Shown: piece by piece, positions 35,104-44,383 of the stretch
How positions within the stretch are numbered: the first letter of the stretch is position 1
Layout: each line of letters starts with the position of its first letter
Made by a program: the position numbers and the translations under genes
From: Nodularia sphaerocarpa UHCC 0038
Lineage (GTDB): Bacteria; Cyanobacteriota; Cyanobacteriia; Cyanobacteriales; Nostocaceae
NCBI RefSeq assembly: GCF_022376295.1
Contig: NZ_CP060140.1
Coordinates: forward strand, 1,554,356 to 1,618,355
Length of the DNA: 64,000 bases
Reading direction: 5' to 3'
Notes under the pieces: model-generated
Databases searched by the model: none
The model's input: the letters and a program-made list of their open reading frames with translations, nothing else
What the model was told of the DNA's origin: nothing

Positions 35104-35164
35104 TCATTAGTCATTAGTCATTGGTCATTGGTCATTAGTCATTAGTCATTAGTCATTAGTCATT
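35101..35164. repeat. Heptameric tandem repeat (agtcatt)n
   Basis: About nine units of agtcatt, two of them ggtcatt, begin at the stop codon of the aldo/keto reductase gene. The G variants sit together in the middle, suggesting local duplication. Confidence 0.9.
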
Positions 35165-35311
35165 TCCCTACTCCCTACTCCCCACTCCCCACTGTATAAA
35201 GATAATTCCGTACCGAGAAGATGAGGAAACGCCATAACACTTTTAAAATGGTGAATATAAACTAACTCTAATTTTTCTTATTTTTAAGGACTTCCTCCTG
35301 TAGTAAAACTT

Positions 35312-38300
35312 ATGGCATTTTCTTCTATTGTGCGTGCTTTAGCGCGATCGCCTCTCAGTACTGAATTACTTTCCAAGCTAAATCGCCAACAAGAATTGCG
35401 GTTAAATGGCATTTCTCGCTTACCAAAAGGTCTGGTGGCTTCGGCGTTAGCGCAAAATTCAGGTAGGAATTTGTTGGTAATAGTTCCAACCCTGGAGGAA
35501 GCCGGACGCGCTTTTGCACAGTTGGAGGCGATGGGATGGCACACAGTGCATTTTTACCCGACTTCTGAAGCCTCTCCTTACGAACCTTTTGACCCGGAAA
35601 CGGAAATGACTTGGGGACAGATGCAGGTTCTCGCTGATTTGGTGAATGGCGACTGGGAATCAAGCCAAAATCCCACAGCGAAGCGTTCTTTGGCAATTGT
35701 CGCCACGGCTGGCGCTTTACAACCCCATTTACCACCGCCCAATGCTTTTATCCCTTTCTGTCTCACCCTCAAGCGGGGGATGGAATTTGATTTGGATACC
35801 TTCGGCGAAAAAATTACGACTTTGGGGTATGAACGAGTACCACTGGTTGAGACAGAAGGGCAATGGAGTCGGCGCGGTGATATTGTTGATGTCTATCCGG
35901 TTTCGTCGGAAATGCCAGTTAGATTAGAGTGGTTTGGGGATGAAATCGAAAAAATCCGCGAATTTGATGCCACAACTCAACGTTCTGCCCTTGACAAAAT
36001 TGACCAAATTACCCTTACCCCCACTAGTTTTGCTTTCATGGTCTCGGAAGCACTCAAAGACAATCCTGATTTTACAGAGTCGGCACTTTTAGAAGGTAGT
36101 CGGCGTTTTTTGGGTTTGGCTTTTGCACAACCGGCTTCACTTTTAGATTACTTAGGTGAAAATACTCTGATTGCTGTGGATGAACCAGAACAGTGTCATG
36201 CACATAGCGATCGCTGGGTAGAAAATGCGGAGGAACAATGGGGAATAGCTACTGGGGAAGAATCTAGCTCAATTTCCTCAGAATTGCCAAAAATTCACCG
36301 GTCTTTTGATGAATGTCTGGCTGATGTGACTAAATTTCCCACTATATATTTATCAGAACTATCAGAAGAAAACAGTGGGATAAATTTGGCGAGTCGGTCG
36401 TTACCTGTGACACCGCACCAATTTAATAAACTGGCGCAAACACTTAGAGGAGAACGCGATCGCAATTTCTCGATTTGGCTAATTTCTGCCCAACCTTCCC
36501 GTTCTGTATCCCTACTACAAGAACATGATTGTCCGGCGCAATTTATCCCCAATCCCCGTGACTACCAAGCAATTGACAAATTACACATTAACCATACACC
36601 TGTAGCCCTGAAATATTCCGGTTTAGCGGAACTCGAAGGCTTTATTTTGCCGACATATCGGCTGGTAGTCGTCACAGACCGCGAATTTTACGGACAGCAT
36701 TCCCTCGCCACACCGGGATATATTCGCAAGCGTCGCCAGGCCAGTTCCAAACAAGTAGACCCTAACAAACTGCGTCAGGGTGATTATGTAGTTCACAGAA
36801 GTCACGGAATTGGTAAATTTGTCAAGCTGGAAAGCTTAACGATTAATCATGAAACCCGTGATTATTTGGTAGTGCAGTATGCTGACGGTATTCTCAGAGT
36901 AGCAGCCGATCAAGTTGGTTCTTTATCCCGCTTTCGCCGCACCGGAGATAAAGCCCCAGAACTGCACAAAATGACTGGTAAGGCTTGGGATAATACGAAA
37001 AACCGAGTTCGTAAAGCCATCAAAAAATTAGCGGTGGATTTGCTGAAACTATATGCAGCCCGATCCAAGCAAGAAGGCTATCCCTATCCTCAAGATATGC
37101 CTTGGCAAGAAGAAATGGAAGATTCTTTTCCCTATCAAGCCACTACCGACCAGCTAAAAGCTGTGCAGGATGTCAAGCGAGATATGGAAAGCGATCGCCC
37201 AATGGATCGTTTAGTCTGTGGTGATGTAGGATTTGGTAAAACCGAAGTAGCAATTCGGGCGATTTTTAAAGCTGTGACATCAGGTAAACAAGTCGCTTTG
37301 TTAGCACCCACTACTATTCTGACTCAGCAACATTACCACACCCTCAAAGAACGCTTTGCACCTTACCCGGTAAATATCGGCTTATTGAATCGTTTTCGCA
37401 GTGCTGAAGAACGCCGCACGATTCAAAAGCGATTAGCCACAGGGGAATTAGATATCGTCGTCGGGACACACCAACTTTTAGGTAAAAATGTGTCGTTTCG
37501 GGATTTAGGATTGTTGGTGGTGGATGAAGAACAACGGTTTGGGGTGAACCAAAAGGAAAAAATTAAAAGCTTGAAAACTCAAGTTGATGTGCTAACGCTT
37601 TCCGCGACTCCCATTCCCCGGACTTTATATATGTCTTTGTCGGGGATTCGAGAAATGAGTTTGATTACCACACCACCCCCCAGTAGAAGACCAATTAAAA
37701 CTCACCTTTCGCCATTAACCCCGGAAATTGTCCGCAGTGCTATTCGTCAAGAATTAGACAGAGGGGGACAAGTATTTTATGTAGTTCCACGAGTGGAAGG
37801 CATTGAAGAACTCACAGCTAATTTACGAGAAATGATACCGGGGGGTAGGTTTGCGATCGCTCATGGTCAAATGGATGAAAGCGAGTTAGAATCAACCATG
37901 CTGACGTTCAGTAATGGTGATGCGGATATTCTGGTTTGTACAACAATCATTGAATCTGGTTTAGATATTCCGCGAGTCAACACCATTTTAATTGAAGATG
38001 CCCACCGCTTCGGTTTATCTCAATTATACCAATTACGTGGTCGTGTGGGACGTGCCGGAATACAGGCACACGCTTGGTTATTTTATCCCCAGCAAAGAAC
38101 TTTATCAGATGCAGCACGGCAAAGGTTGCGGGCGATTCAGGAATTTACCCAACTCGGTTCTGGATATCAGCTAGCGATGCGCGACATGGAAATCCGGGGT
38201 GTGGGTAACTTGCTGGGTGCAGAACAATCGGGTCAAATGGAAGCTATCGGCTTTGATTTGTATATGGAAATGTTAGAAGAGGCGATTCGAGAAATTAGAG

Positions 38301-38785
38301 GACAAGAAATACCCAAAGTTGATGATACACAAATTGACCTCAACCTCACAGCATTTATTCCTTCCGATTATATTCCCGACGTAGATCAAAAGATGAGTGC
38401 ATACCGTGCAGTGGCGGCGGCGAAGTCTCCAGAAGAATTAAAATATATCACGGCTGAGTGGAGCGATCGCTATGGTGCGTTACCAGTTCCAGCGAATCAA
38501 CTTTTACGAGTAATGCAACTCAAACAGTTAGCGAAAAAGTTAGGATTTAGCCGCATTAAACCAGAGAATAAGCAACATATTGTTTTAGAAACGCCAATGG
38601 AAGAACCCGCTTGGAATTTACTAGCAGCGAATTTACCAGAACATTTGAAGACGCGTTTTGTTTACTCTCCTGGTAAAGTAACAGTGCGCGGTTTAGCAGT
38701 TTTGAAAGCTGATCAACAATTGCAAAGTTTGCTGGATGCAATGAATAAAATGCAAGGTGCTGTTGCAGAGGCGGTTGTTGTGTGA
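35312..38785 (+). CDS. mfd: Transcription-repair coupling factor Mfd
   Basis: Mfd removes RNA polymerase stalled at DNA lesions and recruits UvrA. The 1157-residue length is normal. The order of domains is UvrB-homology (residues about 1-340), the RNA-polymerase-interacting CarD-like domain (about 487-570, RQGDYVVHRSHGIGKFV), the RecG-like helicase with Walker A CGDVGFGKTEVA (about 635-646), box II DEEQ (VVDEEQRFG, about 743), VLTLSATPIPRTL, motif VI QLRGRVGRAG (about 909) and the C-terminal TRCF domain (about 1000-1100). Start is ATG at 35312. It is alone in its transcription unit. Confidence 0.97.
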   Translation: MAFSSIVRALARSPLSTELLSKLNRQQELRLNGISRLPKGLVASALAQNSGRNLLVIVPTLEEAGRAFAQLEAMGWHTVHFYPTSEASPYEPFDPETEMTWGQMQVLADLVNGDWESSQNPTAKRSLAIVATAGALQPHLPPPNAFIPFCLTLKRGMEFDLDTFGEKITTLGYERVPLVETEGQWSRRGDIVDVYPVSSEMPVRLEWFGDEIEKIREFDATTQRSALDKIDQITLTPTSFAFMVSEALKDNPDFTESALLEGSRRFLGLAFAQPASLLDYLGENTLIAVDEPEQCHAHSDRWVENAEEQWGIATGEESSSISSELPKIHRSFDECLADVTKFPTIYLSELSEENSGINLASRSLPVTPHQFNKLAQTLRGERDRNFSIWLISAQPSRSVSLLQEHDCPAQFIPNPRDYQAIDKLHINHTPVALKYSGLAELEGFILPTYRLVVVTDREFYGQHSLATPGYIRKRRQASSKQVDPNKLRQGDYVVHRSHGIGKFVKLESLTINHETRDYLVVQYADGILRVAADQVGSLSRFRRTGDKAPELHKMTGKAWDNTKNRVRKAIKKLAVDLLKLYAARSKQEGYPYPQDMPWQEEMEDSFPYQATTDQLKAVQDVKRDMESDRPMDRLVCGDVGFGKTEVAIRAIFKAVTSGKQVALLAPTTILTQQHYHTLKERFAPYPVNIGLLNRFRSAEERRTIQKRLATGELDIVVGTHQLLGKNVSFRDLGLLVVDEEQRFGVNQKEKIKSLKTQVDVLTLSATPIPRTLYMSLSGIREMSLITTPPPSRRPIKTHLSPLTPEIVRSAIRQELDRGGQVFYVVPRVEGIEELTANLREMIPGGRFAIAHGQMDESELESTMLTFSNGDADILVCTTIIESGLDIPRVNTILIEDAHRFGLSQLYQLRGRVGRAGIQAHAWLFYPQQRTLSDAARQRLRAIQEFTQLGSGYQLAMRDMEIRGVGNLLGAEQSGQMEAIGFDLYMEMLEEAIREIRGQEIPKVDDTQIDLNLTAFIPSDYIPDVDQKMSAYRAVAAAKSPEELKYITAEWSDRYGALPVPANQLLRVMQLKQLAKKLGFSRIKPENKQHIVLETPMEEPAWNLLAANLPEHLKTRFVYSPGKVTVRGLAVLKADQQLQSLLDAMNKMQGAVAEAVVV

Positions 38786-38949
38786 ATAGAGCCTTTCCAG
38801 GTCTAGTGATGTAAAAAATTATCTGTGTTTATCTGTGTTCATCTGTGGTTAATTAACTCTTCTGTGTACCTCACCAAGCCGAGAAATGCTATAGTACATA
38901 ATTTAGAAATAACTCAAACTCTACTCACAAATTCGGAGGATGAATATTT

Positions 38950-39147
38950 ATGGCTGCAATTACTATTGATATTCCAGATAGCCAATTAGAAAAGCTACAA
39001 GAACTAGCGAGATTACATGGAATTTCTCTTGAAGCGTTACTGACTGCTAATATCGAGAAATGGTTAAGTGAGCAAAAAAGCGAATTCACCGATGCAGCTA
39101 ATTATGTGCTGAAAAAAAATGCTGAACTTTACCGACGTTTGGCATGA
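38950..39147 (+). CDS. Putative antitoxin of a Doc-type toxin-antitoxin pair
   Basis: The 65-residue protein starts with a short beta strand and two helices (AITIDIPDSQLEKLQELARL, then SLEALLTANIEKWL), as in ribbon-helix-helix DNA-binding antitoxins. The C-terminal tail (ANYVLKKNAELYRRLA) is the part that usually covers the toxin. It overlaps the doc-like gene by four bases (ATGA), so the two are translationally coupled. It probably neutralises the Doc protein and represses the operon. Upstream a GGAGG-like site (cggagga, 38934-38940) precedes the start. Confidence 0.8.
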   Translation: MAAITIDIPDSQLEKLQELARLHGISLEALLTANIEKWLSEQKSEFTDAANYVLKKNAELYRRLA

Positions 39148-39527
39148 TGCGTTATTTGTCATTAGGCGAAGTATTGGAACTACATCGTCAACTTATTGAG
39201 CAGTCAAGAGGGTCAATAGGTATCCGTGATTTAGGTAATTTAGAATCTGCACTTGCTCAACCCGGCATGACATTTGGTGGTGAAGATTTGTATCCAACCG
39301 TCATTGATAAAGCTGTTGCTTTAGGCTTTTCACTTATTATGAATCATCCATTTATTGATGGCAATAAGCGCACTGGTCACGCTGCAATGGAAATTTTTCT
39401 GATACTGAATGGGATGGAAATTAGTGCTTCAGTTGATGAGCAAGAGCAAGTTATTTTGGCAGTAGCATCAGGTGATTTAGGGCGCGAAGATTTTAGTGAA
39501 TGGTTACGCCAGCATAGTACAAGCTAA
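39144..39527 (+). CDS. doc: Doc-family toxin (Fic fold)
   Basis: The 127-residue protein has the Fic/Doc active-site motif HPFIDGNKRTG (H68 to G78). Doc toxins of phage P1 phosphorylate elongation factor Tu and stop translation; the residues needed (H68, D72, N74, K75, R76) are present. It matches the chromosomal Doc group in length and in starting RYLSLGEVLELHRQLIE. The start may be ATG at 39144 or 39147. Together with the upstream antitoxin it forms a complete type II toxin-antitoxin module. Confidence 0.9.
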   Translation: MMRYLSLGEVLELHRQLIEQSRGSIGIRDLGNLESALAQPGMTFGGEDLYPTVIDKAVALGFSLIMNHPFIDGNKRTGHAAMEIFLILNGMEISASVDEQEQVILAVASGDLGREDFSEWLRQHSTS

Positions 39528-39683
39528 TATTGTAGGTAAAGATAGTAACTGATAATTTAATGCATTCCCCGATTAGTTAACAGAATATTCATCACGAATA
39601 AATAGCCTCATTTGTGCTAAAAACAATGCTGAACTCTACTAAAATTTAGTTTTTTGTCATCCAATAAAAAATAACATCTCAAT

Positions 39684-40634
39684 ATGCAAATTGAAAAACG
39701 CTTAGAAAATCACTACAAACGCTGGAATATTGAATTTTCCTATGAGGAAGAATTTTTTAAATTCAAAAATAGACTGGTTAGTATTATCGATAAATTAATA
39801 GGAAATTATCTTGTTTTAAATTCAGATGTTGATAAGTCTTTTTTTGAAACATTTAAATTGCATAAAGCAGATGAACCCTATGTGAAAAAAGCACAGCTAA
39901 TTCCCAAACTTTCAGCTACTACTATTAAAGATTTGCAGGGTACTTTTAGGGATTTTGAGTATACCCACAGTGGATTTGGAGATACAAATGTATATAGATG
40001 CGTTAATGATTGTAAGACTCCACAAGAACTAGCTACAGTCTTACAATTTGTTTTCTGGGCGCTAGAAGTAAAACATAATGTAACGCAAGATTTTATTTCA
40101 GAGATAGTGAAAGAAATTAGAAGAATTTCTTTATTGACACCCAGTGCTAGTTTTCAAATTTCGAGAAAAGGTAAGCAAGTAATTATTTACCCTCACGGTG
40201 ATCAGTTTTTGGATATCGGTATTATCGATTGTGTACTTTCTGGACTAGAAGATTATCCAAAAGTCGCTGAACACTTTGAAAATGCCCTAAAAATTTATCA
40301 ACGTGGTGAAATAAGCCAATACAGAAATTTGCTTGATAATCTACGCTTTGCGCTTGAGCAATTTTTGAAACAGATTTTTACGAATGATATACGATTAGAA
40401 AAGCAGAAAGAAGCGCTTGAAAAATGGTTTAAACAAAAAGGCTTACATCCTCAAGTGTTGAACTTGTATAAAGAGCTTTTATTTAATCAATATGCTCGTT
40501 ACCAAAATGATGCTGTTAAGCATAATGAACAGTATTCTGTAGATGAAGTGGAGTTTATGATTTATCTCACTGGCAATTTTATCCGTCTCATACTCCAGTT
40601 AGCAAGGCAAGTAAACAATGTTACCGAGTTGTAA
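39684..40634 (+). CDS. Unknown protein, possibly abortive-infection-like
   Basis: The family is not clearly recognised. The 316-residue soluble protein has a charged helical N-terminus, a middle part with ISRKGKQVIIYPHGDQFLD and a helical C-terminal domain (about 215-312). That domain contains LLDNLRFALEQFLKQIF and YARYQNDAVKHNEQYS, then VEFMIYLTGNFIRLILQL. The pattern of an arginine early and an Asn-Asp-x-x-Lys-His segment later recalls the Abi-C type domain of some phage-defence proteins, but this is from memory and weak. Its base composition is AT-rich and it lies 157 bases after a toxin-antitoxin pair, which fits an accessory patch. No nuclease or ATPase motif is seen. Confidence 0.6.
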   Translation: MQIEKRLENHYKRWNIEFSYEEEFFKFKNRLVSIIDKLIGNYLVLNSDVDKSFFETFKLHKADEPYVKKAQLIPKLSATTIKDLQGTFRDFEYTHSGFGDTNVYRCVNDCKTPQELATVLQFVFWALEVKHNVTQDFISEIVKEIRRISLLTPSASFQISRKGKQVIIYPHGDQFLDIGIIDCVLSGLEDYPKVAEHFENALKIYQRGEISQYRNLLDNLRFALEQFLKQIFTNDIRLEKQKEALEKWFKQKGLHPQVLNLYKELLFNQYARYQNDAVKHNEQYSVDEVEFMIYLTGNFIRLILQLARQVNNVTEL

Positions 40635-40771
40635 CTGTTCATTGTGAGATGTGAACAAGCGATCGCCTTGAAAATACACCCTCAGCTTTTATAATAATTA
40701 GTGCGATCGCCTGTTGATGCAGAAGAATAAGCTCATTAACAATAGCTCAATTCAAAATCGGTGACGTGTTA

Positions 40772-41023
40772 CTAACTACGGGCATAATTTAAATCATCGT
40801 CTAATTCTTCACCACCGTAGTGCCGTGAAACTCCACGCCGACCGAGTAATTGCCCAAATTCATATTTATCCATTTGCGCTAGTTCTCGTGCTTTCCCAAA
40901 TGATAAGATATCTTGTGCATAAAGAGCGATCGCTAATTCTTGCAGCAACTCCTGCTCAATACGCTGTTCAGGTAAACGAATGGCTTGCACAATGGAATCA
41001 GAAATCGAAATCTGTAGTCCCAT
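40772..41023 (-). CDS. UPF0175 family protein (orphan antitoxin-like)
   Basis: The 83-residue protein matches the UPF0175 family: LPEQRIEQELLQELAIALYAQDILSFGKARELAQMDKYEFGQLLGRRGV. Members usually stand next to a PIN-like DUF3368 toxin and act as its antitoxin or regulator. No such partner is found on either side (139 bases before, 180 after, both empty), so this copy is an orphan. The helical KARELAQMDKYEFGQLL part looks like a helix-turn-helix. The start ATG at 41023 has a purine-rich site (gaaagaag) in front. Confidence 0.82.
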   Translation of the reverse strand: MGLQISISDSIVQAIRLPEQRIEQELLQELAIALYAQDILSFGKARELAQMDKYEFGQLLGRRGVSRHYGGEELDDDLNYARS

Positions 41024-41244
41024 CTTCTTTCGGGTTAGTTCACAGTTAATCTATTACTATCATGCTATACCAAGTAGTATGAAAATTCTGGTTTTGTAGT
41101 CAAGGTTACTAGCCGCCCCTAAACACAAATATTTTATCGCAGCAGGTGATTTGTTAAATACTGATAATTGGTAGCCAATTTATTTAAACAGGTGTAGAGT
41201 AGTTGAAGTCACATATCACTCCCTCACCTTTAAAGCATCCATCT

Positions 41245-41484
41245 ATGGATAGAAAAACCAAGCGCCTGCTAATGCTCGTTTTCTCCTGTAGTTTAACTGG
41301 TGTAATTCTAGGCGGTACATCCAGTTGGGCAGAAAGCAATCTTTGCTTGCAATCCGAGACCGTAACAAGCGATTGTCTCAAACAAAATCCCATCCAAAAA
41401 ACTATCCAAGGAATGAGTACAGGTTTGGTAGCAGGCGCAGGTGCGGCTGGCGGTGCAGCATGGAATGCCCGTAATCAAGATTAA
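41245..41484 (+). CDS. Small exported protein of unknown function
   Basis: The ATG at 41245 gives 79 residues; the frame extends upstream to a TTG at 41203, which is less likely. It has a typical signal peptide (MDRKTKRLLMLVFSCSLTG, cut near SWAES), two Cys in the mature part (NLCLQSE, SDCLKQN) that may form a disulfide, and a Gly/Ala-rich tail (GLVAGAGAAGGAAWNARN). The tail resembles glycine-zipper segments of small envelope proteins. A GC-rich hairpin follows. Confidence 0.6.
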   Translation: MDRKTKRLLMLVFSCSLTGVILGGTSSWAESNLCLQSETVTSDCLKQNPIQKTIQGMSTGLVAGAGAAGGAAWNARNQD

Positions 41485-41516
41485 TTTGTAAGACAACATC
41501 CTACATTTTCTAGTTC

Positions 41517-41539
41517 CCCTCCTCGCAAGCGGGGAGGGG
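41517..41539. terminator. GC-rich hairpin, dispersed type
   Basis: The arms cccctcc and ggagggg around tcgcaagcg make a strong stem 32 bases after the small exported gene. It has no T run and belongs to a repeat type common in cyanobacteria; it may still slow polymerase. A copy of the gtgtgtacaccgtagc repeat follows at 41580-41599. Confidence 0.45.
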
Positions 41540-41694
41540 TTAGGGGTGGGGTGTCTTAATACCAAAGAGAATTTCCCGACTTGTGTGTACACCGTAGCCG
41601 CAAGGGGGGTGGGGTGCTAGATTGTGGTAATAGTAACTAATTAACCGGACTTGATATACACATCAGACATTGCCAAAAAAGAATGTAGAGACCT

Positions 41695-41722
41695 TCTATG
41701 GAAAGTCTCTACAAAGTTTAAC
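41695..41722. repeat. Imperfect 28-base palindrome
   Basis: The left half gtagagaccttcta and the right half tggaaagtctctac match with two mismatched pairs. It is a diverged member of the family at 7440-7467. It lies just after the 3' end of the GDYXXLXY gene. Confidence 0.6.
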
Positions 41723-41747
41723 TGTGGGCATTTGTGCCAAATCAAGG

Positions 41748-42506
41748 TTAAAAACTATAATTGCGATAGCTACCCTCGCCAGAAGCATCGCGCACCCACA
41801 AACTCACAGGTACAGCATTACCTTGAGGATCTACTTTCACTCTCACCGTAATCGGTCGAATTTGTCTGCGTCTATTTCCTCTCGTTTGCTGAACGCTTTG
41901 GAAGATATCGCTGCGAATTTGCTGACGTTGTTGTTCGGAAAGGTAGTATGTTTCTACCCCATAAGTAATCGCATTATCTTGATACACGCCTCTTAAGGCT
42001 ACTTGATTGCTGGGGAGAGATTCAGGGAGATTGCTACTGACTCGTATTGGTCTCCAAGCCGTGGGAACACCACGACCAGAGGCAATTTGTTGCTCTTGCA
42101 AAATCACGTACAAGTTAGTTTCTGATAGCAGTTGTCTGTTTCTCCCCTGATTTGATCTGAGTAAATCATCCCAGCCCGGAAGTCTTCGCAAATTTTCCAC
42201 ACGGGATATATTGTATTCCAGTGACAGGGAAAAATCTTGAACAACATCATTCGGGTCTTGAGCCACTGTTTGCAGAATCACATCCCGACCCGCGATGTTA
42301 GTATACATTGCTTGGGTGGGAACTGCTAAAATTATCCCTGTTTGAATTAAAAGGGGAACTAATAGCCGCCAAAAAGGTAAAGGCTGATTCGCTTTTTGTT
42401 CAGTAGCAATGAGATAATCTCGAAAAGTCAGCTTCTCTGAAAATTCAGCCTCCGGGGATAATGTTCTAGATTTATTTCCACTCGATTCAGAGGGATCACT
42501 TTTCAT
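41748..42506 (-). CDS. GDYXXLXY-family protein
   Basis: The ATG at 42506 (252 residues, AGGA eight bases upstream) is preferred to a TTG at 42557. After a polar start there is one membrane helix (WRLLVPLLIQTGIILAVP, about 63-80). The rest is probably periplasmic, with DFSLSLEYNISRVENLRRLPGWDDL (about 110-135) as the family stretch (PF14345-like). Here the GDY tripeptide itself is replaced by QDF. Such proteins regularly follow a DUF2157 membrane protein, as here; their function is unknown. It ends in YRNYSF. Confidence 0.75.
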   Translation of the reverse strand: MKSDPSESSGNKSRTLSPEAEFSEKLTFRDYLIATEQKANQPLPFWRLLVPLLIQTGIILAVPTQAMYTNIAGRDVILQTVAQDPNDVVQDFSLSLEYNISRVENLRRLPGWDDLLRSNQGRNRQLLSETNLYVILQEQQIASGRGVPTAWRPIRVSSNLPESLPSNQVALRGVYQDNAITYGVETYYLSEQQRQQIRSDIFQSVQQTRGNRRRQIRPITVRVKVDPQGNAVPVSLWVRDASGEGSYRNYSF

Positions 42507-42841
42507 CAGCGTAGTCCTAAAACGAAGGGTTATTTGTCTCAATAGTGTCTGGTTCAATTACCAGAATTAGGACTGACGCAGAGATCCTCTAAACAGGGTG
42601 AAGCACAGAGATTTTAGCAGCTAGGATAGGTGAGCCTAAAGAACCCACCCGGATGACATACAGCAGTTTGCAGGTAAAAGAGGTACAGGCATAAATCATA
42701 AAATTCTTGTGGTGCGGGCATCTTACCCGCTACGGGTGTACCTCAATTAGATAAAATATGCTGTATCTCAAACCCTTACAGAAGAGTAATTACGTTAGCG
42801 TAGCTCCTCTGTTCGCGTAGCGTTCCGCAGGAAAAAAGGCA
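42507..42841. other. 335-base spacer between the DUF2157 and GDYXXLXY genes
   Basis: It contains a gcgtagcg-type small repeat at about 42795-42832 (gttagcgtagctcc, then ttcgcgtagcgttccgc). No reading frame is supported. The two genes are nevertheless in the same direction. Confidence 0.45.
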
Positions 42842-44263
42842 TTATGAATTAGATTTAGCAGGTAGACGACGTTCAAACCAAAGTCCAGCGCTAATTAATG
42901 CCGAACCGCAGAGAAAAAACACAAGGGACTGAAAAAGTCGGTCTGTGTCGTATTCTATCGCCCGACTAATAATTTGCAGTGTTAACAATAGCATACCTCC
43001 CCAGAAGGTGTTTCTGTTATTTAACTTTAATCCTTCTCGCATTAGCCCTGATGCCAAAAATGCTAAAAGGACATTGAAGATGAAACTACCTAATTCATCA
43101 ATACGGGTAATAGCTAGATGCCAAAAAGGTGTAATGATGATGAAAGCCAAAAAGGTAGTAACAACCGCAATAGTGAAAATTACTTCCCGCCGAGGAGGAT
43201 TATTTCTCAGACGCAGCAGCGACAACCATTGTAATACTGCTAAACCACTGAGAATTCCTAAATCGATGATCGGAAGAGACATGAACAGGTTATTTGTGTT
43301 ATTTGGCACAAAAGAATTTAAGCTTAGTGCTACCCATTGCCAACGAAAAGACAAGGCGTAAAATACAAGTCCAAAAAATATCAACGAGAGATTCCGGGCG
43401 AGAGGTTGAAATAACCTGTAATTAACTGTCGGGAACAGCAAATCGTCATAACTCCAGAATAATGCAGGTGGCAGTGCAAAAGCAAAGGATGCCATCCAAG
43501 GAGCGATATTAGAAAAATTCAGCAGTGGTAGAGGATTGAGATTCAACTGCAAAGTACCAGCAAAAACTATGGCTGCTAACAGAAAAATCCAGCGCGAGCG
43601 ACAAAAGTATGCTAAGGGTACAAATAGTAACCATGACAACAAAGGCATATGTCGAACTGCTAAACGTACCCAATTCAAGTCACCCACAGCAAAGGGTAAG
43701 TCTCCTCTTCCCGTCCAATAGCCGATTTGGATGAGGATAATTGCCATGATTCCCAGGGAACTTAAGGACAAACTATAAGCCATGACCAAAACACCAAATC
43801 CCCAGACAAAAAACAGTTGGGCAATGGAACCGTTAATGTTGAAAATCTGTGCCATCAGGAGTATGTTTGCACCTAAAATGAAAGCGCTTAAAATTAGTAA
43901 ACCTTCTCCCAGGATACGTTGGCTTTTTTGCTGTTTATTCTTTTCATTGTTGGCTGATTTAGCTTGTCTCCATGTATAAAACCCGGTGATACTTGTTGAG
44001 AGAAACAAACTCATCATCAGGGTGAATTTGACTTCTCGTGACCATAATTGCCAGTTTGCTGCTACAAAGGTAATTACACCTAAACACAAAAGGATACTAC
44101 CTATAGAAACCACAACCATTACAAAGCGATCGCGTGTAGCTGCTTCCAGGTTATTAAATCGATAACGTTGTGCTAAGTCTTCGTACTGCGACGCGCTAAT
44201 TACTCCTTCGTCTCGCCACAATTGTGCTTCTCGCCGTAATTTTTGCTGAAAATCATCTAACAT
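42842..44263 (-). CDS. DUF2157 multi-spanning membrane protein
   Basis: The 473-residue protein has a soluble N-terminal helix region (FQQKLRREAQLWRDEGVISASQYEDL, about 5-30), which is the DUF2157 signature, followed by about 12-13 membrane helices. It is an integral membrane protein of unknown role. Its partner gene of the GDYXXLXY family follows downstream. Start ATG is at 44263, with GGAGA-like sequence before it. It diverges from the methyltransferase at 44384. Confidence 0.82.
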   Translation of the reverse strand: MLDDFQQKLRREAQLWRDEGVISASQYEDLAQRYRFNNLEAATRDRFVMVVVSIGSILLCLGVITFVAANWQLWSREVKFTLMMSLFLSTSITGFYTWRQAKSANNEKNKQQKSQRILGEGLLILSAFILGANILLMAQIFNINGSIAQLFFVWGFGVLVMAYSLSLSSLGIMAIILIQIGYWTGRGDLPFAVGDLNWVRLAVRHMPLLSWLLFVPLAYFCRSRWIFLLAAIVFAGTLQLNLNPLPLLNFSNIAPWMASFAFALPPALFWSYDDLLFPTVNYRLFQPLARNLSLIFFGLVFYALSFRWQWVALSLNSFVPNNTNNLFMSLPIIDLGILSGLAVLQWLSLLRLRNNPPRREVIFTIAVVTTFLAFIIITPFWHLAITRIDELGSFIFNVLLAFLASGLMREGLKLNNRNTFWGGMLLLTLQIISRAIEYDTDRLFQSLVFFLCGSALISAGLWFERRLPAKSNS

Positions 44264-44383
44264 TTATGACCATCTCCGGTGCAGTGGGTTAACTTAGCAA
44301 TCATGATCAGAATGGCGGTGATTATGCTTTCAGTATGCAGCCAAAACCCTTGATAGCATTGTTCTTCTGTAACAGTTTTACTA

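Noticed and set aside
41203..41244. TTG start of the small exported protein
   Set aside because: The ATG at 41245 gives a clean signal peptide; the extra residues do not.
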